Positions 29,963-39,284 of a stretch of 64,000 nt of DNA are shown one piece after another. Under the pieces are notes generated by a model, which did no database searches, was not told the origin of the DNA, and saw only the letters and a program-made list of their open reading frames with translations. Within the stretch, counting starts at the first letter, position 1. Each line of letters opens with the position of its first letter. This DNA is from CAVPJC01 sp963705155 (GTDB lineage: Bacteria; Chloroflexota; Anaerolineae; Anaerolineales; UBA4823): the NCBI GenBank assembly GCA_963705155.1, contig CAVPJC010000013.1, forward strand, positions 558,001-622,000, written 5' to 3'. Made by a program: the position numbers and the translations under genes.

Positions 29963-30888
29963 GGCTGGTGAGGGGGCTGGTTCCACTGGCGGGCGCCCTG
30001 CAGGAAGACCTTGCCGGGCATGCTCTTCTTGCCGGCAGGCTGGACTTCATCGAGCACGAGCAGGCCGCTGGCGGTTCCAACGGCGGGCAGGTCCGCATGG
30101 ATGACGGTTTGCCCGGGGAGCGCAGTGATATCGCCAACGGCGCTGGCGCGGTGGATTTTCAACGGCTGCCCGGACCAGAGCATAAACGCCCCGGGCCACG
30201 GGTTGAAGGCGCGCACACGGCGGGCAAGCAGCTCTGCGGGCTGGGAGAAATCCAGCCTGCCGTCGTCTTTGTTCAGCAGCGGGGCATAGGTAGCCAGGGC
30301 TTCATCCTGCGCCTGCAGCGGAAGCTCACCACGCAGATAAGGGGGCAGGGTCTCCAGCAGCAGGCCGGCTCCGATCTGGGCCAGCCTTTCACCCAGGGAT
30401 TGGGCGGTGTCATCGGGCAGGATGGGGATGGAGCGTTGGGCCAGCCAGGGGCCGGTATCGACGCCGGGATCGAGGCGCATGATGGTGACGCCGGTGTGGT
30501 CATCGCCGTTCAGGATGGCAGCCGGGATAGGGGCCGCGCCGCGCCAGCGCGGCAGCAGCGAGGCGTGCACATTGATGCAGCCATAAACGGGCAAATCCAG
30601 GAAGACCGGGCGCAATATCTTGCCGAAGGCAACCACGACGATGAGCTCCGGGTTCCAGGCCTGGATCTGCTGCAATACCTCGGGATCCTTCATTTTTTCG
30701 GGCTGGATGACCGGGATGGCGAGCGCCTGGGCCAGGATTTTGACCGGCGGCGGGGTCAGCAGGCGGCCGCGGCCGGCGGGCCGGTCGGGCTGGGTGACCA
30801 CGCCAACGACGTTGTACCGGCCGGCAAGCGCCTGCAGGGTGGGCAGGGCGAATTCAGGAGAGCCCATGAAAACGGTGCGTGGGTTCAT
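29959..30888 (-). CDS. fmt: Methionyl-tRNA formyltransferase
   Basis: A 309-residue enzyme formylating initiator Met-tRNA with 10-formyl-tetrahydrofolate. Features: VFMGSPEFALPTL at the start, the SLLPRWRGAAPI signature preceded by INVHA (catalytic Asn-His), Asp in NGDDHTGVTIM, and a C-terminal OB-like domain with RVRAFNPWPGAF. Start MNPRTVFMG at 30,888 gives normal length; upstream codons to 31,074 are not homologous. Coupled to lysA downstream. Confidence 0.95.
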   Translation of the reverse strand: MNPRTVFMGSPEFALPTLQALAGRYNVVGVVTQPDRPAGRGRLLTPPPVKILAQALAIPVIQPEKMKDPEVLQQIQAWNPELIVVVAFGKILRPVFLDLPVYGCINVHASLLPRWRGAAPIPAAILNGDDHTGVTIMRLDPGVDTGPWLAQRSIPILPDDTAQSLGERLAQIGAGLLLETLPPYLRGELPLQAQDEALATYAPLLNKDDGRLDFSQPAELLARRVRAFNPWPGAFMLWSGQPLKIHRASAVGDITALPGQTVIHADLPAVGTASGLLVLDEVQPAGKKSMPGKVFLQGARQWNQPPHQP

Positions 30889-31088
30889 GGGTGTGATTTT
30901 AGCACAGGTTTGCCCTGTTTGAATGAAAGCAGGCGTCAAAAAGAAGGTGCAGCCTTGCGGATAGCCACAAAGTTGCACCATTTTTTTTGAAGTAGAGCTA
31001 TTGTGTAGGGCGTGTGGGAAGGTTTTTGATAGTTCTCTGTATGTGAAAAGATCTTTTCTGCCTAAAGGAGGCATGTATTACACATTAT

Positions 31089-32005
31089 TCAAGATAGTTT
31101 GTTTGACTTTGTGATGGACAATAGCCATTTCAACGCTAGATCATAATCACACCACTCGTGAAGTTGCCATCGTTCTTTTTTTTCAAATTCACCTGTGCCA
31201 TGAGTAAGCGTGTGGTTAAATTCTGCAATAGGACTAATATTCGAAATCCTCTTAATTGATTGGTATAAACGATAAGAGTGAATTGTTTCTTGCTCGGGTA
31301 CGATCAGGTCTTTTTCACTCCAATACAACAAAATCGGCATTTTCAATAGACTACTTGAGTAATGTATAGGACTGCGTTCAGCATAAAGAGCCGGTACTTC
31401 ATCAGGAGTCCTCCAACCTCCTTAACGATCCTTTGATCAGTCCCAAACGCCTGAATCTCTTCAATCTCACTAGTTGCCAATGATCTCTGCCAGACAGCGA
31501 GATCAATGATCGGATTAAATGCCACTGTCGCAGCGATAATCTCTGGATGGACACCCGCCATAACCAGGGCTTCTTGCCCTCCCATGCTGAGACCACAGGT
31601 ATAGATCCGTTGATGATCGATATGCACCCCGATTACTTCGATTTCATCAATTAATTGAAGCATGTCGGATATCTGCTCAGGAGAGGCCAAAGAACAAAGA
31701 TCTACCACTCGGTGATGACCATGTGGCATAACAATTCCGACATTATAGATATCTGCCAGACCGTACCACCCCGGGTGATACCCCCTGAATAAACCTTTTA
31801 GGCCACCGTGGTAATCCTCTTCTGCTGTCCATGTAATCGGATGAGGTGCCAGGATTAACTGGATTTTTTGGGTAGTATATCGTGCAGGTAGATATAGATC
31901 TGCCACTTGTATTGAATTATCCGCCCTGGAAGTAAACTGAATCTTTTTATTAATCGAAAGGATCCGGAGGTAAATCTGCGGGGGCTCGATTAAATAACAT
32001 CCCAA
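31089..32005 (-). CDS. Alpha/beta hydrolase of the prolyl-oligopeptidase/esterase type (one frameshift)
   Basis: About 305 residues after correction. The nucleophile elbow GLSMGG follows RIYTCG, and APHP and MPHGHHR lie in the usual oxyanion-side positions. The N-terminal part runs to KEVGG near 31,410, where one missing base shifts the frame; corrected reading continues TPDEVPALYAERSPIHYSSS and MPILLYWSEKDLIVPEQE (the Asp region) to the stop at 31,089. The likely catalytic His is in FNHTLTHGTGE. It follows the UROD-like gene closely, so it was probably in one operon with the FGGY kinase and UROD-like protein. The start is uncertain: 32,005 is a TTG and the true start may lie slightly upstream. 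Confidence 0.7.
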
Positions 32006-32062
32006 TCACCCATGAGGAATTTCTAATATCGAAAAAAGCTACTTTTTATATACACCATATTC

Positions 32063-33071
32063 GGGTCTTATGCTAGTTGAAAACCATTGACAAAAAGTCC
32101 TCTGACGTTATATTGGGAAGTTGCCGCAACCCAAAAACGCCGGAGGACCACCCCAATGATAAACGACTTTTCAGATTTCTGCTTGTGGATGTACGTCATC
32201 GTGGATGACATTTGGCAACAAATCGCTCCTTTATTTGATCGGCCTGGGTCCTGCACCCGTATGCAGCGACAGCGAGTTGATCAGCATGGCTTTGATTGGC
32301 GAATGTCGTGGCTGGAACCTGGAAACCGAAATGTTAAGCCAATGGCGAGAATATCGCCATTTGTTTCCCAACATTCCAACCCAAAGCCGTTTCAATCGTC
32401 GTCGACGAAATTTGATGTATGCCTTCAACCTGATCCGCCAGGTGATCTTGAAAAGCCTGGATATTGCTTAGGATCGGCAGTGTGTGATCGACAGCTTGCC
32501 TTTGCCGGTGGTTCAGTTCTATCTGGTGCCCAGTTCGACGGGCGATTGGCGAGCTTTTGAAGCCACTTACGGCAAAGTGCCTTCGAAAAAGCAGACCATC
32601 TTCGGCTTCAAGCTGCACTTGCTCATCACCTTGGGTGGATTGATCCTCGATTTCGAATTGGCCCCAGCCAATGTCAATGATCTGGAAGTCGGTTTTGAAA
32701 TGCTTTGCGAACATACCGACTTGAGCGTTTTGGGTGATAAGGCTTACATCAGCGCCGATAAAGCCGCCGAACTCTTCGCCAACAACCGCATCCGGCTGAT
32801 GACCCTGCCACGCCGCAATCAGAAAGTTCAAATGCCCGCAAAACAACGCACTTTTCTGAATGGCGTTCGACAAATGATCGAAACCGTCAATCATCAGCTT
32901 TCCGAGATGTTCCAGATCGAGATCAATCACGCTCATACCTTCTGGGGCCTATGTACCAGGCTTTACACCAAATTGACCGCACATACTTTGTGCATTTACA
33001 TCAACCGTTTATTGGGCAAGCCAGAGTTCTTGCAGATCAAGTCTCTGGCTTTCCCAATTAGCATAAGACCC
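32063..33071. mobile_element. IS982-family insertion sequence
   Basis: A 1,009-bp element bounded by inverted repeats: GGGTCTTATGCTAGTTG at 32,063-32,079 and its near-perfect complement CAATTAGCATAAGACCC at 33,055-33,071 (one mismatch). A TATTC direct repeat flanks it (32,058-32,062 and 33,072-33,076), consistent with target duplication. It carries a degraded transposase. The insertion cut the last codons of the UROD-like gene; joining the flanks across one TATTC copy restores a reading CYEYGVYKK then stop, which shows the insertion site precisely. Confidence 0.9.
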
Positions 33072-33080
33072 TATTCATAA
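32156..33080 (+). pseudogene. IS982-type transposase, degraded
   Basis: Starts MINDFSDFCLWMYVIVDDIWQQ, shifts frame near 32,245 (continuing APVCSDSELISMALIGECRGW), meets an in-frame TAG at 32,470 after LKSLDIA, then continues in the same frame DRQCVIDSLPLPVV. Conserved IS982 segments follow: FGFKLHLLITLGG, LGDKAYIS, LPRRNQK and the IETVNHQLSEMF helix carrying the third acidic residue. No stop occurs before the right inverted repeat, so the frame runs out of the element and stops at 33,080 in host DNA. The combination suggests an inactive copy, although the frameshift could be a sequencing error. Confidence 0.82.
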
Positions 33081-34216
33081 CAAGTATCGAACATGGCCAG
33101 GATGTTTTCTGCCGGGATCATATTCTGGATATTATGGATATTGGCAAAAACATATCCCCCGCCCGGTGCTAGTGCATCAATATTCCTTCGGGTTTGGTCG
33201 ACAACTTGCTGTTTCGTCCCAAAAGGTAAGACGGACTGGCAATCACAGGCTCCACCCCAGAACACGATGTCTTTCCCAAAATCGTGCTTCAATCCAACCG
33301 GATCCATCCCTGCTGCGGAGATTTGAACTGGATTGAGTATGTCAACTCCCACCTCGATCAGTGACGGGATAAAAGGTCGGGCTGCTCCACAACAATGAAA
33401 GAAGATCTTTGCTTTAGTCATGGAATGGACTTTATCAAAAAGATTCCTATATAACGGTTGGATATATTTTTTATACCAATCGAGGCTACCAGAGGACCAT
33501 TTTGCCCGCTTAGGTCATCCCAATAAACATATACATCCAAGATATCGCCTATCTCCTCAAGCATTCGGATGGTCGTTTGAGAATAAAGCTCATACATCTT
33601 GTTCAATACTGCTTCAGAGAATTTTGGATCTGAACCAATCCCAGTGAACCATTCAACCATGGGCATTATGCGCGCGGGTTGCTCGAAGATCCCACCCCCA
33701 AACAAGGGACAAACCATAAGGACACGATCCTTTTTGAGCGCCTGGAGGCAATTCTCTCGCAATCGCCTGAAACGACCTTCGTCGAGAGGATCTGGCCAGG
33801 CATCATAATTTAAGGAAATCGCCCAGTTCTCCCTTTTGAATAGGGAATTCCCGAAAATCAAAATAATGTCCATCTTTTGGATGAAACAACCTTGTGCCCC
33901 ATTGATCCAGATAAGTATCGTATCTATCACCATGCTCGAATTTCAAGGTGTAGGTGTCCGGATCTCCCAAATTCACCATGATGGTATCCGAATGAAACCG
34001 ATCAATGACCATTTCATCCGGAATGGCAAACCCCATGATGGCTGCTCCACCGAGATCAAAGATGGATTGTCCAATCGGTTGCAAGCCGATCAGTTTTCGC
34101 ACTTCGTCATAAGCTTGCCAACAAATTCCGGTAACGGTCGTCCCGGAGAAATCGATCGGCACCCGGTCAGGTTCCGTGTGGTTCAAGCTGGCTAACAGGC
34201 GCTCTCTGGAGTTCAT
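33071..34216 (-). pseudogene. UROD-superfamily methyltransferase-like gene, 3' end cut by IS982, two frameshifts
   Basis: Begins MNSRERLLASLNHTEPDRVPIDFSG, the standard opening of the uroporphyrinogen-decarboxylase-like family that includes corrinoid methyltransferases MtaA/CmuA. Slips at about 33,810 (extra A; restores GDFLNYDAWPDPL) and about 33,500 (missing base; restores LDWYKKYIQPLYRNLFD). The probable zinc ligands of the methyltransferase branch are visible: FFHCCGA and GGACDCQ. The reading ends at CYE with a TAG formed by the IS boundary at 33,071-33,073; the displaced tail (YGVYKK and stop) is at 32,038-32,062. Loss of six residues may be tolerated. Together with a sugar kinase and a hydrolase it suggests a catabolic operon of unknown substrate. 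Confidence 0.82.
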
Positions 34217-34272
34217 CAGATATTCCTTAAAAATTGTCAGGTTAATTTATTACATCATGAAAGACATGGTTT

Positions 34273-35575
34273 TCACTTTAACGAGATGAATATCTTCTGA
34301 TATTTGAAAAAGATCTTTTCGTAGATTTCAGCATTTTCCTTGATCGGCTCGATCGTCTCCCTTATCTTTACAAAATCCCTTGAGGCGGCCTGGATATTCT
34401 CATATCTGCCGATAGCAACAGCCCCACACATGGCTGCACCCACCAAAGCTGCATCGGTGGTTAATACAGTCTTGATCGGTTTGTTAAGAATATCGGCGTG
34501 CATCTGGTTCCATATTCTGTTCTTGGAACCACCCCCGACAAGATGGACCGAATTTATTTGCACGCCAGCCTTGCCAATTGCGTCCAGGATCCAGCGAATT
34601 TCAAGTGAAATCCCCTCCAGAAGTGCACGAATCAGGTGCTTTCTTTCATGATGGAGGTTCAAACCCAGAATGGTAGCCCGGGCATTTTGGTCAATTATCG
34701 GAGCATTTATGCCATTAAAGGTCGGGAAGAACAACAAGCCATCTGAACCGGGAAGGACACCTTTGGCCTCTAAAATAAGAAGATCGAAGGCATCAAGATC
34801 TGTTTTTCGTTGCATTAGGGTTTCCAGGTCTCCGAATTTGTCTCGAAACCATTTGAACGCCATGCCGGATGCTTGAGTGTGTCCTTCGATCTCCCACCCA
34901 TTTGGATCCACATGAGCTGCGCAATTGAGGATTTTAATGGATCCCTCAATGGTCTTGCAAGATAAGCTTGAATACCTGTCCCGGTACCAACATTGACCAT
35001 CACCGAACCCGGTTTAACAATCCCACATCCGATGCCGGCACACTGACCATCCCCCCTCCGGCAACCAGGGGAATTCCAGGGACAAGGTTCATATCCCGTG
35101 CAGATTTCTCAGATAAAAATCCCACGATATCTGTCGTGTCGACCAACTTCGGTAGACGATCCATTGGATAGTTCAATTGGTAGGCTATTCCATTGCTCCA
35201 TACCTTTTGATCAACATCGCAGGCGAAAAGGTAGGTTCCAAGGGAGCGATCACAAACCAGCTCCTCACAACCCAACCATTTTAGCCACAAGGTTTGAGGA
35301 GGACCGATTACCTTTAGTTTTTTCCAAATCTCGCCCCCATGCTGTTGAAACCACAAGAGCTTGCTCGTACCAGTGATATAGCTGATCGGATGACCGGAGG
35401 TGTCATAATATGATTTCGCGTCCAATTAATTCCGCTATTCGTTGAGTTAAAGGAACACCCCTTTTGTCCATCCAGACGACCTGATCGGTCAAAGGATTTC
35501 CGTCCTTGTTCAACGGCACAACGGTTCCCCGTTGGATACTTAGGCAGATGGCCTTAACAATTGCCTGATACGGGC
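34273..35575 (-). pseudogene. FGGY carbohydrate kinase, N-terminus missing, three frameshifts
   Basis: A xylulokinase-like kinase in pieces. From the 5' side: AIVKAICLSIQRGTVVPL and DQVVWMDKRG (35,440-35,575), YYDTSGHPISYITG (35,000-35,420), VMVNVGTGTGIQAYLARP (about 34,930-35,010), and FFPTFNGINAPIIDQNARA through LVGGGSKNRIWNQMHAD (34,273-34,910). Slips are near 35,425, 35,045 (a G run; restores GGGDGQCAGIGCG) and 34,920. The first sixty or so residues, including the first ATP-site DxGT strand, are absent: homology stops at about 35,575 and the next block starts. Substrate is probably a pentulose or related sugar, but specificity cannot be assigned. Confidence 0.85.
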
Positions 35576-35590
35576 AGCCGCACGATGGAA
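35556..35590. other. Junction between two compositionally different blocks
   Basis: To the left the kinase gene is cut off in mid-domain. To the right a new gene starts without a visible ribosome site. From here onward the sequence becomes rich in GATCG-type words and the frequent single-base frameshifts of the left block cease. No insertion-sequence end or tRNA marks the spot. It is best read as an assembly join or a recombination breakpoint. Confidence 0.6.
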
Positions 35591-38500
35591 CTCACGCATG
35601 CATGGGACGACATCGCGGCGAAGATTCTGCGGCTCGACGAACACAGCCCGGCTCTGCAACGCACGAAAGATCTCGCACCGCTGGATCCTTCGGAATTGCA
35701 GCGTGAGTTTGTGCGAGAGTACGTGCCGCAACGACTGGAGGCATTCCGCACCCGATTGCTCGATCGCGCCCTCATCAGCGATGAATTGATGGCGCAGGCG
35801 CTGAGCGACAACGGCGACTGGCTGGCCGCGCGACTCAATCGGGAATTCATGAAGGACTCAATGGAACGGCGGCAAAAACTCTTTACGATCCGATCATACG
35901 ATCGGACGGTGCACCCGACGCAGATGTACGGCCTGCCCGCCGAAATGATCCTCGACACGATCGTCGCCGCGCTGGTCGCGCGGAAGCCCGTCGAGGCGGA
36001 GTGGATCGATCGGGCGGCGCAAGAACTGGCGAAAGAGTTCCTCGGGCAGAACGTCGCCATTACGTCGGAAAACGAAGCTGATGAAATCCTGCTCGATCTC
36101 GGCACGTTGATCGCGGGCGAAGATTACGCGGGCTTGTTTACGGACGCCGGGCTGAATCCGATCCTGTCGTTCTGGAGCGATTGGGATGGCAGCAATCGCC
36201 CATCGGGGCAAGGACATCGCCTCGCCGCATCGGTCGTGATGGAAAACGTGCGCCGGTTGAGCGGCATCCTCACGTTGCTGCGCGAAGCTGATCCCGACGT
36301 GGACGTTGACGCCGAATTGCGGAAAGAACTTGAGGGGCTAGCCAAACGCGAAGAGCGCTTCACCAAAGTGCTGAATGAGATCACGTCGTTGACGCATCAA
36401 CTGGAGCAGCGCTATCACAGCCTGCTGCCGTATTCGACGGAGACCAGTTGGGCGGTGCGCCTGCACGTGAAGCGCGATCCGGCCAAGGTGATGTGGCAAC
36501 ACAACGATCGCTACGAACGCAAGATGCTGGAACTGCGGCAGCAGCGCCGCGAAATGCTGGAAGATTACTTCGCGCTGAACAAGCGCCTGCGCAAGCAACT
36601 GCATTCACTGATTCCGGCGATTCAAGCGAACCGCTCGTCGGAGAAATTGCTGCGCGAGGTGGTGGGCTATCGCGATATTTTGCAGCGCACGGTCATCACG
36701 CCGCGCATCGGTCAGGGCATGATCACGGCGCGCGATCAATTCGCCATCAACACCACGGTCTTCAACTTGAATGAGATCAACGCCGTCGCCGGAAAGTACG
36801 GCAATCCCGGCCTGATGCTGGCGATGCAAGTGAGCCTGTCCACCAAACCCGAAGCGCTGATCTCGCTCGACCGGAAGATGCGCATTCAACACGAGCAAAC
36901 ACAGCGCGAATATCCGGGCGTGGAACTGCCGTGGATCTGGCTGATTCCGTTGTTTGAAGACCTCAATTCCGTGACGAATTTGCGGCCGTATCTCGATCGG
37001 GTGTGGGAGTACGCCGCGCAAAGTCGTCACACGGCGCAACTGCCGCAAGATCGCTTCGCCGAGATCGTCACCGAAGTCTTCATCGCCGGATCAGATTTAA
37101 GCCAACAAGTGAGTCAGGCGCGCAGCGCGTTCTTGTATCGCAAAGCGAAATACGATCTGCAAGCGTGGGCGGCGGAACGCCAAGTGGCCGAAGTGGTGCG
37201 CATCAAGTTGGGCAGCGGCGAGCCGATGCAACGGCAGGGCGGCTATTATTCACGCGTGGCCGGTGAAGGCGCGTTCATCCGATCGGAAGACAACCGCCGC
37301 CGCTTCGTGGCTCATCTACCGGCGGCCGCGCGCCGCAGCACCGCGTATGCGGTCACACCACTGCAAGGTGTTTTCCTCGGCCGCGATCTGCGCACGTTCC
37401 AGAGCAACCTCTCGGAACAACTGCGCCTGCTGCCCGTGCGCGATTTCGTCAGCCTGCTCTATCACGTGCGCGAGGCGCAGCACCAGCATCGCCGCGATCT
37501 GATCCGCGCCGCCGAGAGCATCGCCGAAAGCCGCCTCAGCGCGCAAAGCCGCAGCGTGCAAGAGTTGGAACGACTCACGATCGGGATGCGGGAAAATCTG
37601 TATGAAGGTTTTCTCGAAGAATTGACCGAGAATTTCAGGCATATTTTGTATGGCCGCGAAGAAGACGTCATCGGCATTCACGCCATCTCGTACTTCATCG
37701 GCCGTTCGAGTCCGCAGTGGCGCGATCGGCCCACGTCGCGGCGCACGCCCGGCACCGGCACCGATCGCAGCCAGCAAATTCTGGCGAATATCGCCGAGAT
37801 GATTCCGTTTTCAAGGCAGGGCAGTTTGCTGCGCGCCATCGCGCACAATCAGGCGCAGACGGTGGTACTGGGCATCAATCAATTGACCACCGGCCTCTTC
37901 CTCGCGCTGGAACGCTTCGCGCAAAAATCGTTCGCCGAAGCCGAGCGCGAGCGCCTCATTGCGGAACGGCTGCTGCCACACCTGCCCGTGTATGAAATCC
38001 TCAGCACGCTGCGCCTGTATCAAGACTGGAACGGCGACGTGCTCAAGCGCATCGAGCCTGCGTTCCCCGCGGGCAATTCGGCTTTTGTGGCGCTGCGCGA
38101 AGACAGCGATGCGCGCCAGCGTTATCTGCCGTTGTTCCAACAAGAACTGCTGCGGCGGCACGGCGTCAACGTCAACGACTTCTTCGTCGAAGGCGTCTTC
38201 ATCCCCGAGCTTCTGCCTACGCTGCGGTCCGATTTAGCAGTGTTGCTGCAAGGCGATCTCTCCAATACCTCGATCGATCAACTGCTCGATCACGTCTCGG
38301 GTCGTGTCGATGATCAATGGCAATCTCAGACCGCCCGATTGCTCCAGCAGCCCCGTCAGATCCAGCAGTGGCGATCGATCATCTGGGACGTGATGGGCGA
38401 TTCGATCTATCAGCGCGTGCAGAGTTTCACCGAACTTGCGACGGCGTTGTATGCGTTCTCGGCCAACCGACCGGTGGCCTCAGCCCCGACGGCCGCGCGT

Positions 38501-38764
38501 GAAGCGAAACTGCCGCCCGCGCTGTCGGGCTTCTTCCGCACCGCGCGCGCCGACGACGAGATGCGCAACTTCCTGATGGGCGCGCTGGAATATCTCGGCT
38601 CGTTCACCGAAGGCAACCTCGAGGTGCCGGTCGCCATCATCCGCGCCATGAACGATGTGGAACGCCTCGCGCAGATCGAGGAGAGCGCCCTGCCGCCAGA
38701 GAAGCAGGACGTGCTGCGGCATTGTTTGTTGCAGATCGCGAGGCTGGCAGGGGAGAACGGATAA
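35585..38764 (+). CDS. Phosphoenolpyruvate carboxylase-like large protein (divergent)
   Basis: A 1,060-residue intact frame with no membrane segments. I recognise only a distant match to PEP carboxylases in the middle. ELPWIWLIPLFEDLNSVTNL resembles the VPLFETLADL strand, FIAGSDLSQQVSQARS resembles the catalytic GYSDSNKD region (GRSD in archaeal-type enzymes), and RIKLGSGEPMQRQGGYYS resembles the mobile catalytic loop (FHGRGG, or GAGSLPFRG in archaeal type). The order and spacing fit the family, but the catalytic Arg/His residues are not obviously preserved. The C-terminal third (about 700-1060) is helical and unrecognised. The ATG at 35,585 has no ribosome site, and the N-terminus may be truncated by the junction. 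Function is therefore tentative. Confidence 0.5.
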   Translation: MELTHAWDDIAAKILRLDEHSPALQRTKDLAPLDPSELQREFVREYVPQRLEAFRTRLLDRALISDELMAQALSDNGDWLAARLNREFMKDSMERRQKLFTIRSYDRTVHPTQMYGLPAEMILDTIVAALVARKPVEAEWIDRAAQELAKEFLGQNVAITSENEADEILLDLGTLIAGEDYAGLFTDAGLNPILSFWSDWDGSNRPSGQGHRLAASVVMENVRRLSGILTLLREADPDVDVDAELRKELEGLAKREERFTKVLNEITSLTHQLEQRYHSLLPYSTETSWAVRLHVKRDPAKVMWQHNDRYERKMLELRQQRREMLEDYFALNKRLRKQLHSLIPAIQANRSSEKLLREVVGYRDILQRTVITPRIGQGMITARDQFAINTTVFNLNEINAVAGKYGNPGLMLAMQVSLSTKPEALISLDRKMRIQHEQTQREYPGVELPWIWLIPLFEDLNSVTNLRPYLDRVWEYAAQSRHTAQLPQDRFAEIVTEVFIAGSDLSQQVSQARSAFLYRKAKYDLQAWAAERQVAEVVRIKLGSGEPMQRQGGYYSRVAGEGAFIRSEDNRRRFVAHLPAAARRSTAYAVTPLQGVFLGRDLRTFQSNLSEQLRLLPVRDFVSLLYHVREAQHQHRRDLIRAAESIAESRLSAQSRSVQELERLTIGMRENLYEGFLEELTENFRHILYGREEDVIGIHAISYFIGRSSPQWRDRPTSRRTPGTGTDRSQQILANIAEMIPFSRQGSLLRAIAHNQAQTVVLGINQLTTGLFLALERFAQKSFAEAERERLIAERLLPHLPVYEILSTLRLYQDWNGDVLKRIEPAFPAGNSAFVALREDSDARQRYLPLFQQELLRRHGVNVNDFFVEGVFIPELLPTLRSDLAVLLQGDLSNTSIDQLLDHVSGRVDDQWQSQTARLLQQPRQIQQWRSIIWDVMGDSIYQRVQSFTELATALYAFSANRPVASAPTAAREAKLPPALSGFFRTARADDEMRNFLMGALEYLGSFTEGNLEVPVAIIRAMNDVERLAQIEESALPPEKQDVLRHCLLQIARLAGENG

Positions 38765-38766
38765 TA

Positions 38767-38849
38767 CCCCTCATCCCCAACCCTTCTCCCAATGGGAGAA
38801 GGGAGAGCGCGCTTCCCCTCTCCAGTGGGAGAGGGGTTAGGGGTGAGGG
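38767..38849. repeat. Compound GC-rich inverted repeat
   Basis: Two hairpins in tandem: CCCTTCTCCC / GGGAGAAGGG around AAT (38,781-38,803), then CCCCTCTCC / GGGAGAGGGG, enclosed by an outer pairing of CCCCTCATCCCC with GGGGTGAGG. The same style of repeat occurs at 52,642-52,687. It may serve as a bidirectional terminator after the 35,585 gene, but its recurrence suggests a dispersed short palindromic repeat family. Confidence 0.75.
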
Positions 38850-38873
38850 CTGAGACCAACACCATACCCAACC

Positions 38874-39284
38874 ATGAACGACTACTATCCCCATCCGCGC
38901 ACACCGCCGATACTGCTGCAAGCCGCGCGCGAACTGCGCCACCCGCAAACTCCCGCCGAACAAAAACTCTGGTCACGCCTGCGCAAGCGACAACTCAACG
39001 GCTTCAAATTCCGCCGCCAACACCCCATTGACGCCCGACACAGCGGGGCGCGCTGCCGCTTCATCATCGACTTCTATTGCGACGAAGCCAAACTCTGCAT
39101 CGAAATCGATGGTGATTCCCACGCCGGGCAGATCGAATACGATCAAGCGCGCACGGCCTACCTCCACGAATTGGAATACACGGTCATTCGCTTCACCAAC
39201 CGCGAGGTCTTCCATCAATGCGAGGCCGTGCTGCAACACATCGCCGAGGAATGCGAGCGGATTGTTGAAGATGCGGCGGTTTGA
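38874..39284 (+). CDS. DUF559 domain protein (PD-(D/E)xK nuclease-like)
   Basis: A 136-residue protein of the DUF559 family, related to very-short-patch-repair-type endonucleases. Conserved blocks: TPAEQKLWSRLRKRQLNGFKFRRQHPI at residues 27-53, FIIDFYCDEAKLCIEIDG with the acidic D and E-x-D residues, then H-x-x-x-x-x-Y-D-x-x-R and TVIRFTNREV. Such genes are common as solitary accessory genes and probably act on DNA, but targets are unknown. It follows the repeat at 38,767 and precedes transposon remnants. Confidence 0.85.
   Translation: MNDYYPHPRTPPILLQAARELRHPQTPAEQKLWSRLRKRQLNGFKFRRQHPIDARHSGARCRFIIDFYCDEAKLCIEIDGDSHAGQIEYDQARTAYLHELEYTVIRFTNREVFHQCEAVLQHIAEECERIVEDAAV

Noticed and set aside
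29968..30990. Plus-strand frame of 340 codons
   Set aside because: Antisense to fmt, glycine/arginine rich composition with no known motif.
32465..32475. In-frame TAG in the IS982 transposase as possible pyrrolysine or programmed readthrough
   Set aside because: The same gene also has a frameshift and no stop inside the element, so decay is the simpler explanation.
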